Part shown: piece after piece, positions 51,744-60,539 of the stretch
Numbering within the stretch: the stretch's first letter is position 1
How the letters are laid out: each line of letters starts with the position of its first letter
Origin: Mucilaginibacter terrenus
GTDB lineage: Bacteria; Bacteroidota; Bacteroidia; Sphingobacteriales; Sphingobacteriaceae
Direction of reading: 5' to 3'
NCBI RefSeq assembly: GCF_003432065.1
Contig: NZ_QWDE01000001.1
Coordinates: 1,302,001-1,366,000 of the forward strand
DNA length: 64,000 bases
Notes under the pieces: generated by a model
Databases searched by the model: none
What the model was told of the DNA's origin: nothing
Seen by the model: only the letters and a program-made list of their open reading frames with translations
Program-made: the position numbers and the translations under genes

Positions 51744-52748
51744 ATGATTTTGACCAAAAAACGCTGCGTTATTGCAGGTTTACTTTTAATGATTGTAAAT
51801 GGCAGTGTTGCCTTTGCGCAGATCACCCGTACCCAAGCCACCCCTGCTGAAATGGTTGACGCATTGCATGCAGCTTTTGGTAAACATCCAAACGCGAGGG
51901 CGGTCCATGCTAAAGGCGTTTTTCTCGAAGGGACCTTCGCACCCGCAGCCATTGCTAAAAACTTATCTATGGCACCGCATCTTCAGTACCGCACCCTGCC
52001 GGTGATGGTCAGATTTTCCGATTTTACCGGTATTCCCGATATATCTGATACGACCGGAGGTTCTAATCCGCGTGGTATGGCAATCAAATTTCAACTGGGA
52101 AACGGTAAAAGCACCGATATTATCGCACATAGCTTTAATGGTTTCCCGGTTGCTACGACAGATGAATTCAGGGAATTTTTGCTGAACATTTCCAGGAGCG
52201 GGCCAAAGGCTCCGCATCCAAACGCGATCGAGCAGTTCTTAGGGACACACCCGATTGCCAAGCACTTCGTAACCACGCAAAAGCCACCATCAGTAAGTTA
52301 CGGTACGCTCTCCTACTTTGGCGTAAACAGTTTCAAGTTTATTAATAGCAAGGGTATTTCATGTTACATCCGCTATCAGATCATCCCTGAGGCCGGGGAG
52401 CAATTTTTGACCGCAGCGCAATTCAAAAATACCGGCGACAATTATCTTTCGGAAGAGATTAAGACCCGCATAGGTGCAGGTGCTGTTAAGTTTAAATTGT
52501 ATGCGCAGGTTGCCGAAACCGGGGACAAAATCGAAAATCCTTCGATCGCCTGGCCGAATGAGCGCAAGCGCATCTTATTGGGAACGATCACCATCAGTCG
52601 GCTGGCCGATAATAGCCTGGAGGCGGACAAAGCACTTATCTACAATCCGGGCAACCTGCCCAAAGGCATTGAGATCGCTGATCCAATGGTGGCCGACCGT
52701 GCCAGGCTTTACCCAGTATCCGTTAAAGAACGTCAACAATCACATTAA
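51744..52748 (+). CDS. Secreted catalase-related peroxidase (SrpA-like)
   Basis: About 334 residues from the ATG at 51744 (MILTKKRC), which begins a signal peptide ending at about FAQ; a start at 51699 would add 15 residues. Catalase-core features: catalytic His in AVHAKGVFLEGTF, the VRFSDFTGIP stretch, SNPRGMAIKFQL, NGFPVATTDEFR and the proximal RARLYP with Tyr as heme ligand. The length fits the minimal catalase/SrpA branch of exported heme peroxidases. It follows ndh by 74 bases on the same strand and probably removes peroxide in the periplasm. Confidence 0.88.
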   Translation: MILTKKRCVIAGLLLMIVNGSVAFAQITRTQATPAEMVDALHAAFGKHPNARAVHAKGVFLEGTFAPAAIAKNLSMAPHLQYRTLPVMVRFSDFTGIPDISDTTGGSNPRGMAIKFQLGNGKSTDIIAHSFNGFPVATTDEFREFLLNISRSGPKAPHPNAIEQFLGTHPIAKHFVTTQKPPSVSYGTLSYFGVNSFKFINSKGISCYIRYQIIPEAGEQFLTAAQFKNTGDNYLSEEIKTRIGAGAVKFKLYAQVAETGDKIENPSIAWPNERKRILLGTITISRLADNSLEADKALIYNPGNLPKGIEIADPMVADRARLYPVSVKERQQSH

Positions 52749-52760
52749 TTCACATAAGCT

Positions 52761-53003
52761 ATGAGCGAAAATATACAACTAATACCCGGTAATACCTTAC
52801 TTACCGCTACGCCGGAAGAAGGCCGGGCCCTGGCCATGAAAATGTCCCGGTTAATTATAAAGGCTACACAGCCTGATGCCACTATAAGAGAAAAGCTAAG
52901 GCCGGTTTATGCCGAAGATGCGGCCATGCTGATCGCGATCGGCCAGACCGTCGCTTTGGAATTCGCGACCATTGCGGCAGCCAACAACTATTGGAGAAAA
53001 TAA
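52761..53003 (+). CDS. Hypothetical 80-residue helical protein
   Basis: A small soluble protein, helical, with TPEEGRALAMKMSRLIIKAT and a C-terminal AIGQTVALEFATIAAANNYW. The end is loosely like the last helices of carboxymuconolactone-decarboxylase/AhpD proteins, but there is no CxxC. It lies 12 bases after the catalase-like gene in the same operon and just before the decayed monooxygenase. Function unknown; it may be a partial protein. Confidence 0.5.
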   Translation: MSENIQLIPGNTLLTATPEEGRALAMKMSRLIIKATQPDATIREKLRPVYAEDAAMLIAIGQTVALEFATIAAANNYWRK

Positions 53004-53032
53004 TGCTTTCCTGCAATAGTGATGCGTATTAA

Positions 53033-54560
53033 ATGATTATTATCGGAGCGGGCCCAACCGGCTTGCTGGCTGCCTGCCAGTTAGCCCGCTTCGGTTGTAA
53101 ACTCATCATTATTGACCAGAGATCAAGACCTACGGCAGAATCACGTGCGATAATCCTTAAATGGCGCAGCCTTGAGATTTACCAGCAGATGGGACGGCAA
53201 GGGGTTGTAATAAAACCAAACAGATTCCAAACCGGCTTATTTTTATTAATGGCGCAGAAAAAGGCGCGCTTTAATCTACCTGACGCAGGTGCAGCGTTGA
53301 CCGGTTTCCCGGAATTTAAAACGTTTGAACAATATAAGAATGAGGAGTTGCTCTATCAATCCTTATACGCACCGGTCGAGAAGTACAATGGAATACTGAA
53401 TTCAAGTGTGTGCTTCAGCAGGAAAAACCGTCAAAGTAGTAGCCAGCCGGTCAATCATCGTATCGCGCTGCCGCTAACGATCAAAGCTGATTTTCATTTT
53501 AGCCTGCGACGGCGCATCAAGCCCAGTCCGCCATGCCCTTCAAATGAGTTTTGCCGGGGGAACTTACCAAAAAAAATCTCCGTAGTGAACGCAAAGATCA
53601 AACGACATTAGTCTCCTTAGCGATTAATCGCGATGCCTGCCGGGAACAGCTTTTTCGCTTTTTTGCCGATATATGGAGACTATTCGTAAAGGATTGGAAA
53701 CATTGCCTAACGACGGTCAGTCAACCACCGTCGCGAACCTGGCCGGTTTTAAGCAGTTCATAATAGATACCGCAAAAATTCCGATGCAGATTAAAAGTTA
53801 ACTGGTTGCCAACTCTACCAGCATCACCGGTGTATAGAAAAATTCAGCACTAAGAACAGTTTTTTCCTGGGTGATGCGGCGCATATCCACAGTCCGGCCG
53901 GCGGTCAGGGAATGATTACGGGGTCTCAGGTTGCGTATAATCTTGCATGGAACTAGACATAGTAGGCCGGTATCAAGGAAGCCAACCTTTACTCGACACT
54001 TGTCTAACGAACGGTATCCTTATGCACGAACCCTTTTAAATTTACCGACAAGCTATTTAAACTTATGACCGGTGACCATTTACTTCACCATATCATCTGT
54101 ACCTGCTTGGTACCCTCTTTTTTAAACTCCGTCATGTAGTGGCCGCACACGAAAGAAAAAGTATTCATAAGGCATTCCAATTTGTTACAGGTACCCACCA
54201 GGACAAGCAAACTTTCAGCAAACCAAACAAAATTAATTTCAGGACGGGTGACGCTGCCCTTTTGCGGAGGTGAATATGGAAGGAAAGGCGAATAGCTCCT
54301 ATGATCTTTTGAATGTTCCGGCATTTGTGCTGCTTACTGTCAAACATTCCGTCACTTGGCGAATTAACAATTGTCCTTAAACAAGGCGTTCCTGAAGATA
54401 GTTCCATTGCTTTTGGATGCGCACTGGCGAAACTGAGTGTGATCAGCCGGCTGATCCTTTTGCTCCGCCCCGACCGGTATTTCGGCTTGTTGCAGATGAA
54501 CTGGCTAAAGATCTGCCTGAAGACTACTTCTATTTTTGCACCGGTCCGCTTTAAAATAGC
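53033..54560 (+). pseudogene. Decayed FAD-dependent aromatic monooxygenase
   Basis: The N-terminal frame (from 53033) has the FAD-binding GAGPTGLLAACQLARFG and IIIDQRSRPTAESRA of the PheA/MhpA-type hydroxylase family. Homology then jumps between frames: near 53870-53960 the family motif GDAAHIHSPAGGQGM appears, near 54040-54140 the LFKLMTG helix, and near 54470-54490 LLRPDRYFG, the counterpart of the C-terminal RPDGY motif. Several frameshifts and stops separate them. So a single gene of about 1.5 kb has lost its open frame. It once used NAD(P)H and O2 to hydroxylate an aromatic ring. Its C-terminal end overlaps nothing intact. Confidence 0.8.
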
Positions 54561-54620
54561 CGCGCCTCCAGGAATTCTATCCCTGAAGGCGGCAAATGTA
54601 GTATCGCTGACAATCCCGTT

Positions 54621-55061
54621 TTATTCCGGGTGTTTGCTGAATGCGATCCCTAACCGGTTCCAGGAATTCATGGCGACTATCGCGAGAATTACTTTAGCCG
54701 TGGTTTCTTCGCCCAATAAAGCGACCGCTTTTTCAAATATTGCATCGCTTACGCCATGGTTACTGATCAGGGTAACCTCTTCGGTTAATTCCAAGATCAG
54801 CTGGTCCGTTTCGCTAAACCAATTTCGTGCCTCACGCCAGGCACTCATTACAAAGATCCGCTGCGGATTTTCACCATATTTTACGGCATCTTTAGTGTGC
54901 GCATTGAGGCAATAGGCGCAACCGTTGATCTGGGAAGTCCGGATCTTGATCATTTCTCTTTGAATGCGTTCCAGTTTGGTCTCAGCCAGCAGCTTGTCCA
55001 TTTGAATAAGCGGTGCATAGGCGTCGGGGACAGCGGATTGCAGGTTAAATCGTGTTTTCAT
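54621..55061 (-). CDS. AhpD-like carboxymuconolactone-decarboxylase-family protein
   Basis: From the ATG at 55061 (MKTRFNLQSAVPDAY), 146 residues of the AhpD-like fold with the redox motif GCAYCLNAHTKDA (CxxC plus His). It has INGCAYC in the position of AhpD and a helical C-terminal half with LTLLEL-like helices. These proteins reduce peroxiredoxin-like partners or act as alkylhydroperoxidase-type enzymes. It lies 20 bases downstream of the DoxX gene on the same strand, a common pairing, and is divergent from the aldehyde dehydrogenase operon. Confidence 0.9.
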   Translation of the reverse strand: MKTRFNLQSAVPDAYAPLIQMDKLLAETKLERIQREMIKIRTSQINGCAYCLNAHTKDAVKYGENPQRIFVMSAWREARNWFSETDQLILELTEEVTLISNHGVSDAIFEKAVALLGEETTAKVILAIVAMNSWNRLGIAFSKHPE

Positions 55062-55081
55062 ATTTGAATTTATAGTTGATA

Positions 55082-55531
55082 TTAAAATTTCGACTTGGTA
55101 CCCCAATAATTATCCAGGCTCCAGTCGTAGGTGACAACAGTAGCTAACAACAGGCTCGCCGCGCTCGCCGGAAAAACGGAATAGTTGAACGGCGCTTTAA
55201 TACCCATAAAGACGGCCATACACAAAGCAAACGTTAACAGCAACAGGAAAGAGCCGATCGCAGCAAGCTTGGTTTTATACCCAATCAATAACTGCAGACC
55301 GAATACCGCTTCAGCTATGGTCGCCAAAATGCCCATAAAGCTCGCCGCGCCGCGGCCGAGGAAAGGCATTAATAACTGCGTATAGGTAATAAAATTGTCC
55401 CAGTTTCCCCAATCGACATTGTGCAGGCCTTTGGGCCCTAGCCAGCCCATCCGGTCTGCTACTGCTGATAAAAATCCAATGCCTAATGCCAGCCTGGTGT
55501 AAAGCTGTCCGTATTTTAATGGGTTATTCAT
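55082..55531 (-). CDS. DoxX-family membrane protein
   Basis: A 149-residue protein with four hydrophobic segments (about 10-25, 45-60, 65-85 and 100-120), containing ARLALGIGFLSAVADRMG-like first helix residues and the GRGAASFMG and GLQLLIGYKTKLAA segments of DoxX. Such proteins are associated with quinone/thiol redox in the membrane. It is 20 bases upstream of the AhpD-like gene. Its promoter region, 55532-55955, is shared with the divergent aldehyde dehydrogenase operon and holds two palindromic sites. Confidence 0.88.
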   Translation of the reverse strand: MNNPLKYGQLYTRLALGIGFLSAVADRMGWLGPKGLHNVDWGNWDNFITYTQLLMPFLGRGAASFMGILATIAEAVFGLQLLIGYKTKLAAIGSFLLLLTFALCMAVFMGIKAPFNYSVFPASAASLLLATVVTYDWSLDNYWGTKSKF

Positions 55532-55678
55532 TTGGTGTGATCTATGTTTAATTATTACCGAAACGTAGATGTTCTTTCGCGTTCCCTATCGTTGCCTGGA
55601 GGTTACTACAATAATGCCATATTATACATTTAGTTGATAATCAGATAATTATAAATAAGCTGATTCGAATTCTACCGA

Positions 55679-55713
55679 TATTTCGCATTCGGCAGTATGG
55701 AGATGACGAAATA
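55679..55713. promoter_or_regulatory. Operator site 1 in the doxX-aldh divergent promoter
   Basis: TATTTCG at 55679-55685 and CGAAATA at 55707-55713 form an inverted repeat with arms 28 bases apart start to start. The right arm continues into ACGAAATAAAGTA (55706-55718), an exact 13-base direct repeat of 55831-55843 in site 2. It lies about 150 bases upstream of the doxX start and 240 before the aldehyde dehydrogenase. Confidence 0.55.
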
Positions 55714-55802
55714 AAGTAAATAAGGCAAACCGGCGGTAAGAACTGCCGCAGGCGGTTTAGCTGACTTCCAGGCACGTCGGAATTTTATCGTATGACTTCT
55801 GT

Positions 55803-55840
55803 TTTATTTCGTAATTCCTATTCTGTTTTTACGAAATAAA
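55803..55840. promoter_or_regulatory. Operator site 2 in the doxX-aldh divergent promoter
   Basis: A perfect 12-base inverted repeat, TTTATTTCGTAA at 55803-55814 and TTACGAAATAAA at 55829-55840, with a 14-base spacer. Arm spacing of 27 bases (TATTTCG start to CGAAATA start) equals that at 25922-25955. It is the strongest of the sites and lies about 115 bases upstream of the aldehyde dehydrogenase gene. The rest of the 420-base gap holds no gene I can support. Confidence 0.65.
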
Positions 55841-55955
55841 GTATTTAGGAGTTGAGCTTAAATTGCAATTAATTGACTGTCAATTAATTGCCTGTTGTGG
55901 CACAGGTTTTAGATCAAGCAGGTAAAGCAATTATTCATATAAATTTTTGAAAGAG

Positions 55956-57413
55956 ATGGAAAGATACTCCGACCTTAACAAGCAGTTTATCAACGGTAAA
56001 TGGGTGGACGGCGCAGACACCGCGATCATTGACAATTTGAATCCTTTTTCTGACAAGGTCATCCATAGCCTGAATTCAGCCAATCATGCGGACGTCGATG
56101 CGGCATTCGCAGCGGCCAAAAGCGCGCAAGCCGCGTGGCGGGATACCAACCCATTATTAAAGCGTGACATCCTCTTGAAAGCGGCCGAAAACCTGTGGGC
56201 GCGTAAGGAGGAATTTATAGAGTGGCTGGCCGTGGAGACGGGCAGTACATATATCAAAGCTTATGTGGAAACCCAGCAAGCCCGTGATATTCTGATCGAA
56301 GCTGCCAGCTTTCCCAACCGCATGCACGGCGCTATCCAGCCCTCCACCATCGACGGCAAGGAATCCTACATCTACCGCAAACCGCTAGGCGTCATCGCGC
56401 TGATCAGTCCCTGGAACTTTCCGCTATATCTTTCAATGCGTACCATAGCACCATCGTTAGGTACGGGCAATACCGTGGTCGTAAAACCCGCCAGTCAGTC
56501 TATCGTTACCGGCGGAACGCTGATCGCAAAAGTGCTGGAGGAAGCCGGCTTGCCTGCCGGGGTATTAAACATCGTAATCGGCAAATCGGATGTCATAGGC
56601 GATTATTTCACCGGGCACCCGGTGTCCAGAATGGTTTCTTTTACCGGCTCTACGCCCGTAGGCCGCGGCATAGGCAAAATCGCCGGAGAAGGGTTAAAAA
56701 AGTCTGCACTTGAACTGGGCGGTAATAATGTATTTATCGTACTGGACAACGCAGATGTAGATTATGCGGTTGAAGCTGCGGCCTTCGGCCGGTTTCTTCA
56801 CCAGGGCCAGGCCTGTATCTCAGTAAACCGAATTATGGTTCATGAAAGCCTTTATGACGAATTTAAAAAGAAGTTCGTTGAAAAGGTGAAAGCGCTGCCA
56901 TACGGAGATGCGCTTAACCCGACGAATGTGGTTGGCCCGGTGATCGATCATAAAGCATTGCAGCGCATCCTGGCAGTCATCGCCAAGTCCGTGGAGGCCG
57001 GGGCGATTGTTGAATGCGGCAATCATTGGGAAGGCAATCTGCTGACGCCGACCGTTTTATCAGGCATAACTAACGATATGCCCATCTTCCAGGAGGAGAT
57101 TTTTGGCCCGGCTGTCGGCTTGATTTCTTTTAAAGACGACGACGAGGCTGTTGAGCTTGCCAATGGAACAGCTTTCGGTTTAAGCGGCGCCATCCACACC
57201 AAGGATGTTTATCGTGGCATGCAACTGGCGAGGCGCATTGAAACCGGAATGATGCACATCAACGACCAAACGGCAAATGATGAGGTACATGCCCCTTTCG
57301 GCGGAGAAAGATCTTCGGGCACCGGAAGGTTCGGCGGGAACTTTATTCTGGACGAATTGACGACGGTGCAGTGGGTGAGCGTACAGTATCAAAACCGTCA
57401 ATATCCTTTCTAA
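55956..57413 (+). CDS. Aldehyde dehydrogenase, benzaldehyde/vanillin-dehydrogenase-like
   Basis: From the ATG at 55956 (MERYSDLNKQF; a TTG at 55947 would add three residues), 485 residues. ALDH features: ISPWNFPLYLSMR, VVVKPASQS, SFTGSTPVGRGIG (cofactor), LELGGNN (Glu), GQACISVNR with the catalytic Cys, and EEIFGPAVGL. The NRMHGAIQP and FLHQGQACISVNR stretches match the XylC/YfmT branch that oxidises benzaldehydes with NAD(P). First gene of an operon with an outer-membrane transporter and a hydrolase. Two palindromic sites upstream are shared with the alcohol dehydrogenase operon at 25 kb, so the two enzymes may run in sequence. Confidence 0.92.
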   Translation: MERYSDLNKQFINGKWVDGADTAIIDNLNPFSDKVIHSLNSANHADVDAAFAAAKSAQAAWRDTNPLLKRDILLKAAENLWARKEEFIEWLAVETGSTYIKAYVETQQARDILIEAASFPNRMHGAIQPSTIDGKESYIYRKPLGVIALISPWNFPLYLSMRTIAPSLGTGNTVVVKPASQSIVTGGTLIAKVLEEAGLPAGVLNIVIGKSDVIGDYFTGHPVSRMVSFTGSTPVGRGIGKIAGEGLKKSALELGGNNVFIVLDNADVDYAVEAAAFGRFLHQGQACISVNRIMVHESLYDEFKKKFVEKVKALPYGDALNPTNVVGPVIDHKALQRILAVIAKSVEAGAIVECGNHWEGNLLTPTVLSGITNDMPIFQEEIFGPAVGLISFKDDDEAVELANGTAFGLSGAIHTKDVYRGMQLARRIETGMMHINDQTANDEVHAPFGGERSSGTGRFGGNFILDELTTVQWVSVQYQNRQYPF

Positions 57414-57424
57414 TCCTTCAGAAC

Positions 57425-57452
57425 ATGCTATGCGTTTTCCAACGCATAGCAT
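57425..57452 (+). promoter_or_regulatory. Intercistronic hairpin
   Basis: A perfect 12-base-pair stem (ATGCTATGCGTT at 57425-57436, AACGCATAGCAT at 57441-57452) with a TTCC loop, 12 bases after the aldehyde dehydrogenase stop and 15 before the next start. No T-run follows, so it is more likely an mRNA-stability or attenuation element than a full terminator. Confidence 0.6.
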
Positions 57453-57466
57453 TAAAACCTGTCGTC

Positions 57467-58420
57467 ATGAAAACGTCTTTAAGTAAATCTTCTGGTGTTA
57501 AAACAGCACTGGTACTCGCCGGTATAATTTTATTCAATTTTGCAGCCAAAGCGCAGGACCCTTCGCTTCCGGCTGTCAACCTCGGGCTGGCCAATATAAC
57601 CGATGGTATTACCCCCGGTCCCGGCATTTATTACGCCAATTTCTCACAGATATACCAGGCTCATTCTTTCCGGGATGGCGCGGGTAATAAGTTACCGACA
57701 AATCTAAAAGTCAACACTTATACAACTATACACCAATTTGTCTGGTTAGGCAATAACAAAGTTTTTGGCGGATTATTCGGACTTACCGCATTCCTGCCTG
57801 TTGTCAGGATTTCGGCAACCAATGCGGGGGGGCCGACACCTACTATTAACAACGGCGTCCTTGGTGACCTCATTGTAGCCCCAGCCATCGTTTGGGGGAA
57901 TAGAAAGCTTTTTAACCATGCGTACTTCAGCCGGGCAGAGCTTGATTTTTATCTGCCAACTGGTTCTTATAACCATAACGACGCGAGCAATCCGAGCTCC
58001 CATTTTTACACCTTTTCGGCCCATTATTCCTTTACTTATTTCTTTAACAGGGAGCTGAGCATCAGTTCGCGTAATCATATTAATTACAATACCAAGCTGA
58101 TCGGGACAGCTGTCCATCCCGGCATGTTCTATAATGTGAATTTTTCAGTTGAACAAACCCTGTATAAAACCTTTCGCGCGGAAGCCTGCGCTTACTATCT
58201 CACGCAGCTAAACCAGGACTCCAACAACGGGGACAGCCGCTATTACCAAAACGTGGATGGCCTAGCCAATACGAAGGAACGGGTTTTAGGTATTGGCCCA
58301 GGCTTGGCCTACCTGGCCAACCAGCGTTTAGTATTGGAGGGAAAGGTGTTTTGGGAAACAGCTGTCCGTAACCGTGAGCAGGGCGTACGTCCGACTCTGC
58401 AACTATCCTATAAATTTTAA
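57467..58420 (+). CDS. Outer-membrane transporter, phenol meta-pathway (MetA/SphA) type
   Basis: From the ATG at 57467 (MKTSLSKSSGVKT), 317 residues; the frame runs back to 57371 over the aldehyde dehydrogenase end and hairpin. Signal peptide ends near AKAQ (about residue 28). The body has alternating beta strands of an outer-membrane barrel, LPAVNLGLANITDG, GIYYANFSQIYQAHSF and a terminal TLQLSYKF with aromatic end. It resembles the MetA-pathway-of-phenol-degradation barrel proteins, which help aromatic compounds enter the cell. It is in the aldehyde dehydrogenase operon, and the following hydrolase gene starts 28 bases later. Confidence 0.8.
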   Translation: MKTSLSKSSGVKTALVLAGIILFNFAAKAQDPSLPAVNLGLANITDGITPGPGIYYANFSQIYQAHSFRDGAGNKLPTNLKVNTYTTIHQFVWLGNNKVFGGLFGLTAFLPVVRISATNAGGPTPTINNGVLGDLIVAPAIVWGNRKLFNHAYFSRAELDFYLPTGSYNHNDASNPSSHFYTFSAHYSFTYFFNRELSISSRNHINYNTKLIGTAVHPGMFYNVNFSVEQTLYKTFRAEACAYYLTQLNQDSNNGDSRYYQNVDGLANTKERVLGIGPGLAYLANQRLVLEGKVFWETAVRNREQGVRPTLQLSYKF

Positions 58421-58448
58421 TGTAAACACGTATTTAATTAATCATGTT

Positions 58449-59234
58449 ATGAAATCGACCAACCATATCGTATCAAAAACAATCGTATTTATTACCGGAG
58501 CATTCGTGGCCAGCAACTGCTGGGATGAATGGAAGAAGTTTTTCGAAGCGAAGGGCTATGACTGCCTCGTCATACCCTGGCCGAATAAAGACGCCCCGGC
58601 TAAAGTGCTACGCAGCCGCCAGCCAAGTGAAGCCATAGCCTCGATGCGTTTACAAAGATTAACTGATTATTATGCCAGTCAAATAAACTTTTTGCCGGAG
58701 AAGCCCATATTGATCGGACACTCCATGGGCGGGCTGATCACCCAGCTATTATTACAACGTAATCTCGCGGCTGCAGGTGTGGCCATCCATTCGGTAGCAC
58801 CACAGGGCGTTATTTGTTTCAGCCTTGCTATGCTTAGGTCAGTATGGGGGCCTCTGGGCTATTTCAGCTCAACTAAGAAATCATTTTTGATGAGCTTTTC
58901 GCAATGGCAGTTTGCCTTTACGAACGGCATGCCGGAAGCAGAACAAAAAGCAACGTATGATAAATTCTGCATCCCCGAATCGAAAATGATTTCCAGGGAC
59001 GGGCTAACAAAAGTGGCAAAGATCGACTTTACCCGTCCTCACGCACCCTTACTGATCACCGCCGGCAGCACGGACCATATCGTTCCGGCAAAATTGAATT
59101 ACGCGACCTATAAAAAATACCGGTCACAGGGGATCACCAGCTTTAAAGAATTTGAGGGCCGTAACCACCTCGTCCTTGCACAACCTACCTGGCATGAGGA
59201 TGCCCAATATATTTATGAATGGCTTAATAAGTAA
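58449..59234 (+). CDS. Alpha/beta hydrolase (esterase/lipase-like)
   Basis: From the ATG at 58449 (MKSTNHIVSKT), 261 residues. Catalytic triad: nucleophile Ser in GHSMGG, acid in GSTDHIVP and His in EGRNHLVL. There is ITGAFVASNCWDEWKKF at the N-terminal oxyanion region and PNKDAPAKV after it. No signal peptide, so it is probably cytoplasmic, unlike the lipoprotein hydrolase at 24983. Last gene of the aldehyde dehydrogenase operon; ester cleavage of an aromatic substrate is a likely role by context. Confidence 0.88.
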   Translation: MKSTNHIVSKTIVFITGAFVASNCWDEWKKFFEAKGYDCLVIPWPNKDAPAKVLRSRQPSEAIASMRLQRLTDYYASQINFLPEKPILIGHSMGGLITQLLLQRNLAAAGVAIHSVAPQGVICFSLAMLRSVWGPLGYFSSTKKSFLMSFSQWQFAFTNGMPEAEQKATYDKFCIPESKMISRDGLTKVAKIDFTRPHAPLLITAGSTDHIVPAKLNYATYKKYRSQGITSFKEFEGRNHLVLAQPTWHEDAQYIYEWLNK

Positions 59235-59272
59235 CAGGGTGTACCAAGTTCAGTCAACGCAATAACGCATGT

Positions 59273-60289
59273 TTAATGTGCCGGACTTAAATTGATGTTA
59301 ATTTCGATCTTGGCACCGTTATCATTAGATAAGTATAGGTTTCCGTTTAATTGTTCTGCCAATGTTTTGATAATAAATATACCATAAGATTCCAGGGTAT
59401 CAAGCGCATTAAGAATGCATTGATCAAATCCTGATCCATTGTCATGATAGGATAAATAAATGGCATTATTCTCTTTTCGTATGTTTAAGCGAATGACCTT
59501 TTCTAACTTAGTTTTAAAAGCGTGCTTTAAACTATTGTTAACGCATTCACTTATGATCAAACCAATCGGAACAAGGAAATCCAGCCCTTTTTTAATTTGG
59601 TCAGCCTCAATAAGTAAGGCAATGTTGTGGTCTTTGATAATTGGCTGGATTACACGGTTTAAATAATCTTCTATCATTATTTCACTGAACTCACCTTTCT
59701 TATAAATGGATTCGTAGGCGTTGGCAGTGGTAACAATTGCATCTTCAATGTCGGTCAACTCAATTCTTTTCTCCGTTTGTTTCAGTCGCGCCATGACTAA
59801 AATCATGTTGAGGTTATTCTTGACCCTATGGTGTACTTCGCTCAACAGAAAATCCCGCTGACTAAGCGCCTCAGATAATTGTAATTGCAGTTCTTTTTCT
59901 TCTGTAATATCAATATGGGAACCAATTGCCCTTGCAGGCTTACCGTCTTCGGTCCACTCTACGACCTTCCCATTACATCGAACATAAATAGTTCTGCCGT
60001 TTTTATGACGATATCTGATAGTAGTTTCAAAGGGAACGGCGCCTTTTGAATCTATATGTCGTTGGAACAAGTCAAACATAGGTTGCAAATCCTCTTTAAA
60101 TACTATTTCCTGCCAGGAATCATGATTGTTTTCCATCTCGTGATCTTCATAGCCAAACATTTTTTTAAAACGGGGGCTGAGATATTCTTCATCACTGATC
60201 ATATCCCAATCCCAAAAACCAGCCATGGAACATTCAAAAACGTTTTCACTTATCAGTTGCAGGTCCTTTACGGTGTTATACTGTTTCAT
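59273..60289 (-). CDS. PAS-HisKA_2 sensor histidine kinase
   Basis: A 338-residue soluble kinase: PAS domain (about 15-130, FWDWDMISDEEYLSPRFKKM; VRCNGKVVEWTEDG), HisKA_2 (EVHHRVKNNLNMI with the phospho-acceptor His) and HATPase (ECVNNSLKHAF, DNGSGFD, IFIIKTLAEQLNGNLYLS). No receiver domain or adjacent regulator, so it is an orphan. It is convergent with the hydrolase gene, 38 bases apart. Its HATPase resembles those of the kinase at 26734 and the two remnants, so these kinases are part of a local expansion. Confidence 0.92.
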   Translation of the reverse strand: MKQYNTVKDLQLISENVFECSMAGFWDWDMISDEEYLSPRFKKMFGYEDHEMENNHDSWQEIVFKEDLQPMFDLFQRHIDSKGAVPFETTIRYRHKNGRTIYVRCNGKVVEWTEDGKPARAIGSHIDITEEKELQLQLSEALSQRDFLLSEVHHRVKNNLNMILVMARLKQTEKRIELTDIEDAIVTTANAYESIYKKGEFSEIMIEDYLNRVIQPIIKDHNIALLIEADQIKKGLDFLVPIGLIISECVNNSLKHAFKTKLEKVIRLNIRKENNAIYLSYHDNGSGFDQCILNALDTLESYGIFIIKTLAEQLNGNLYLSNDNGAKIEININLSPAH

Positions 60290-60539
60290 AAAATGCGTGC
60301 TCGTAAAATCAGCTTATTTGGATCTTCGCTTGGTTAGATTGCCTGATTGGCCTTGAAAGTGTTTTTTTGACTCTTATCCAAATTAATTTCCTGACAACCT
60401 TCAAACATCTAATATACCCCAAATATTAGAAAAGTTCGCATTATCCTCTTATACGTCAGGCCTTTGAAATCGGTCTTCTATAACCTCAGTTTCTTCAGAA
60501 GGATTTTAAAGTTCATTCAAAAAGCCAGCTAATTCATAT

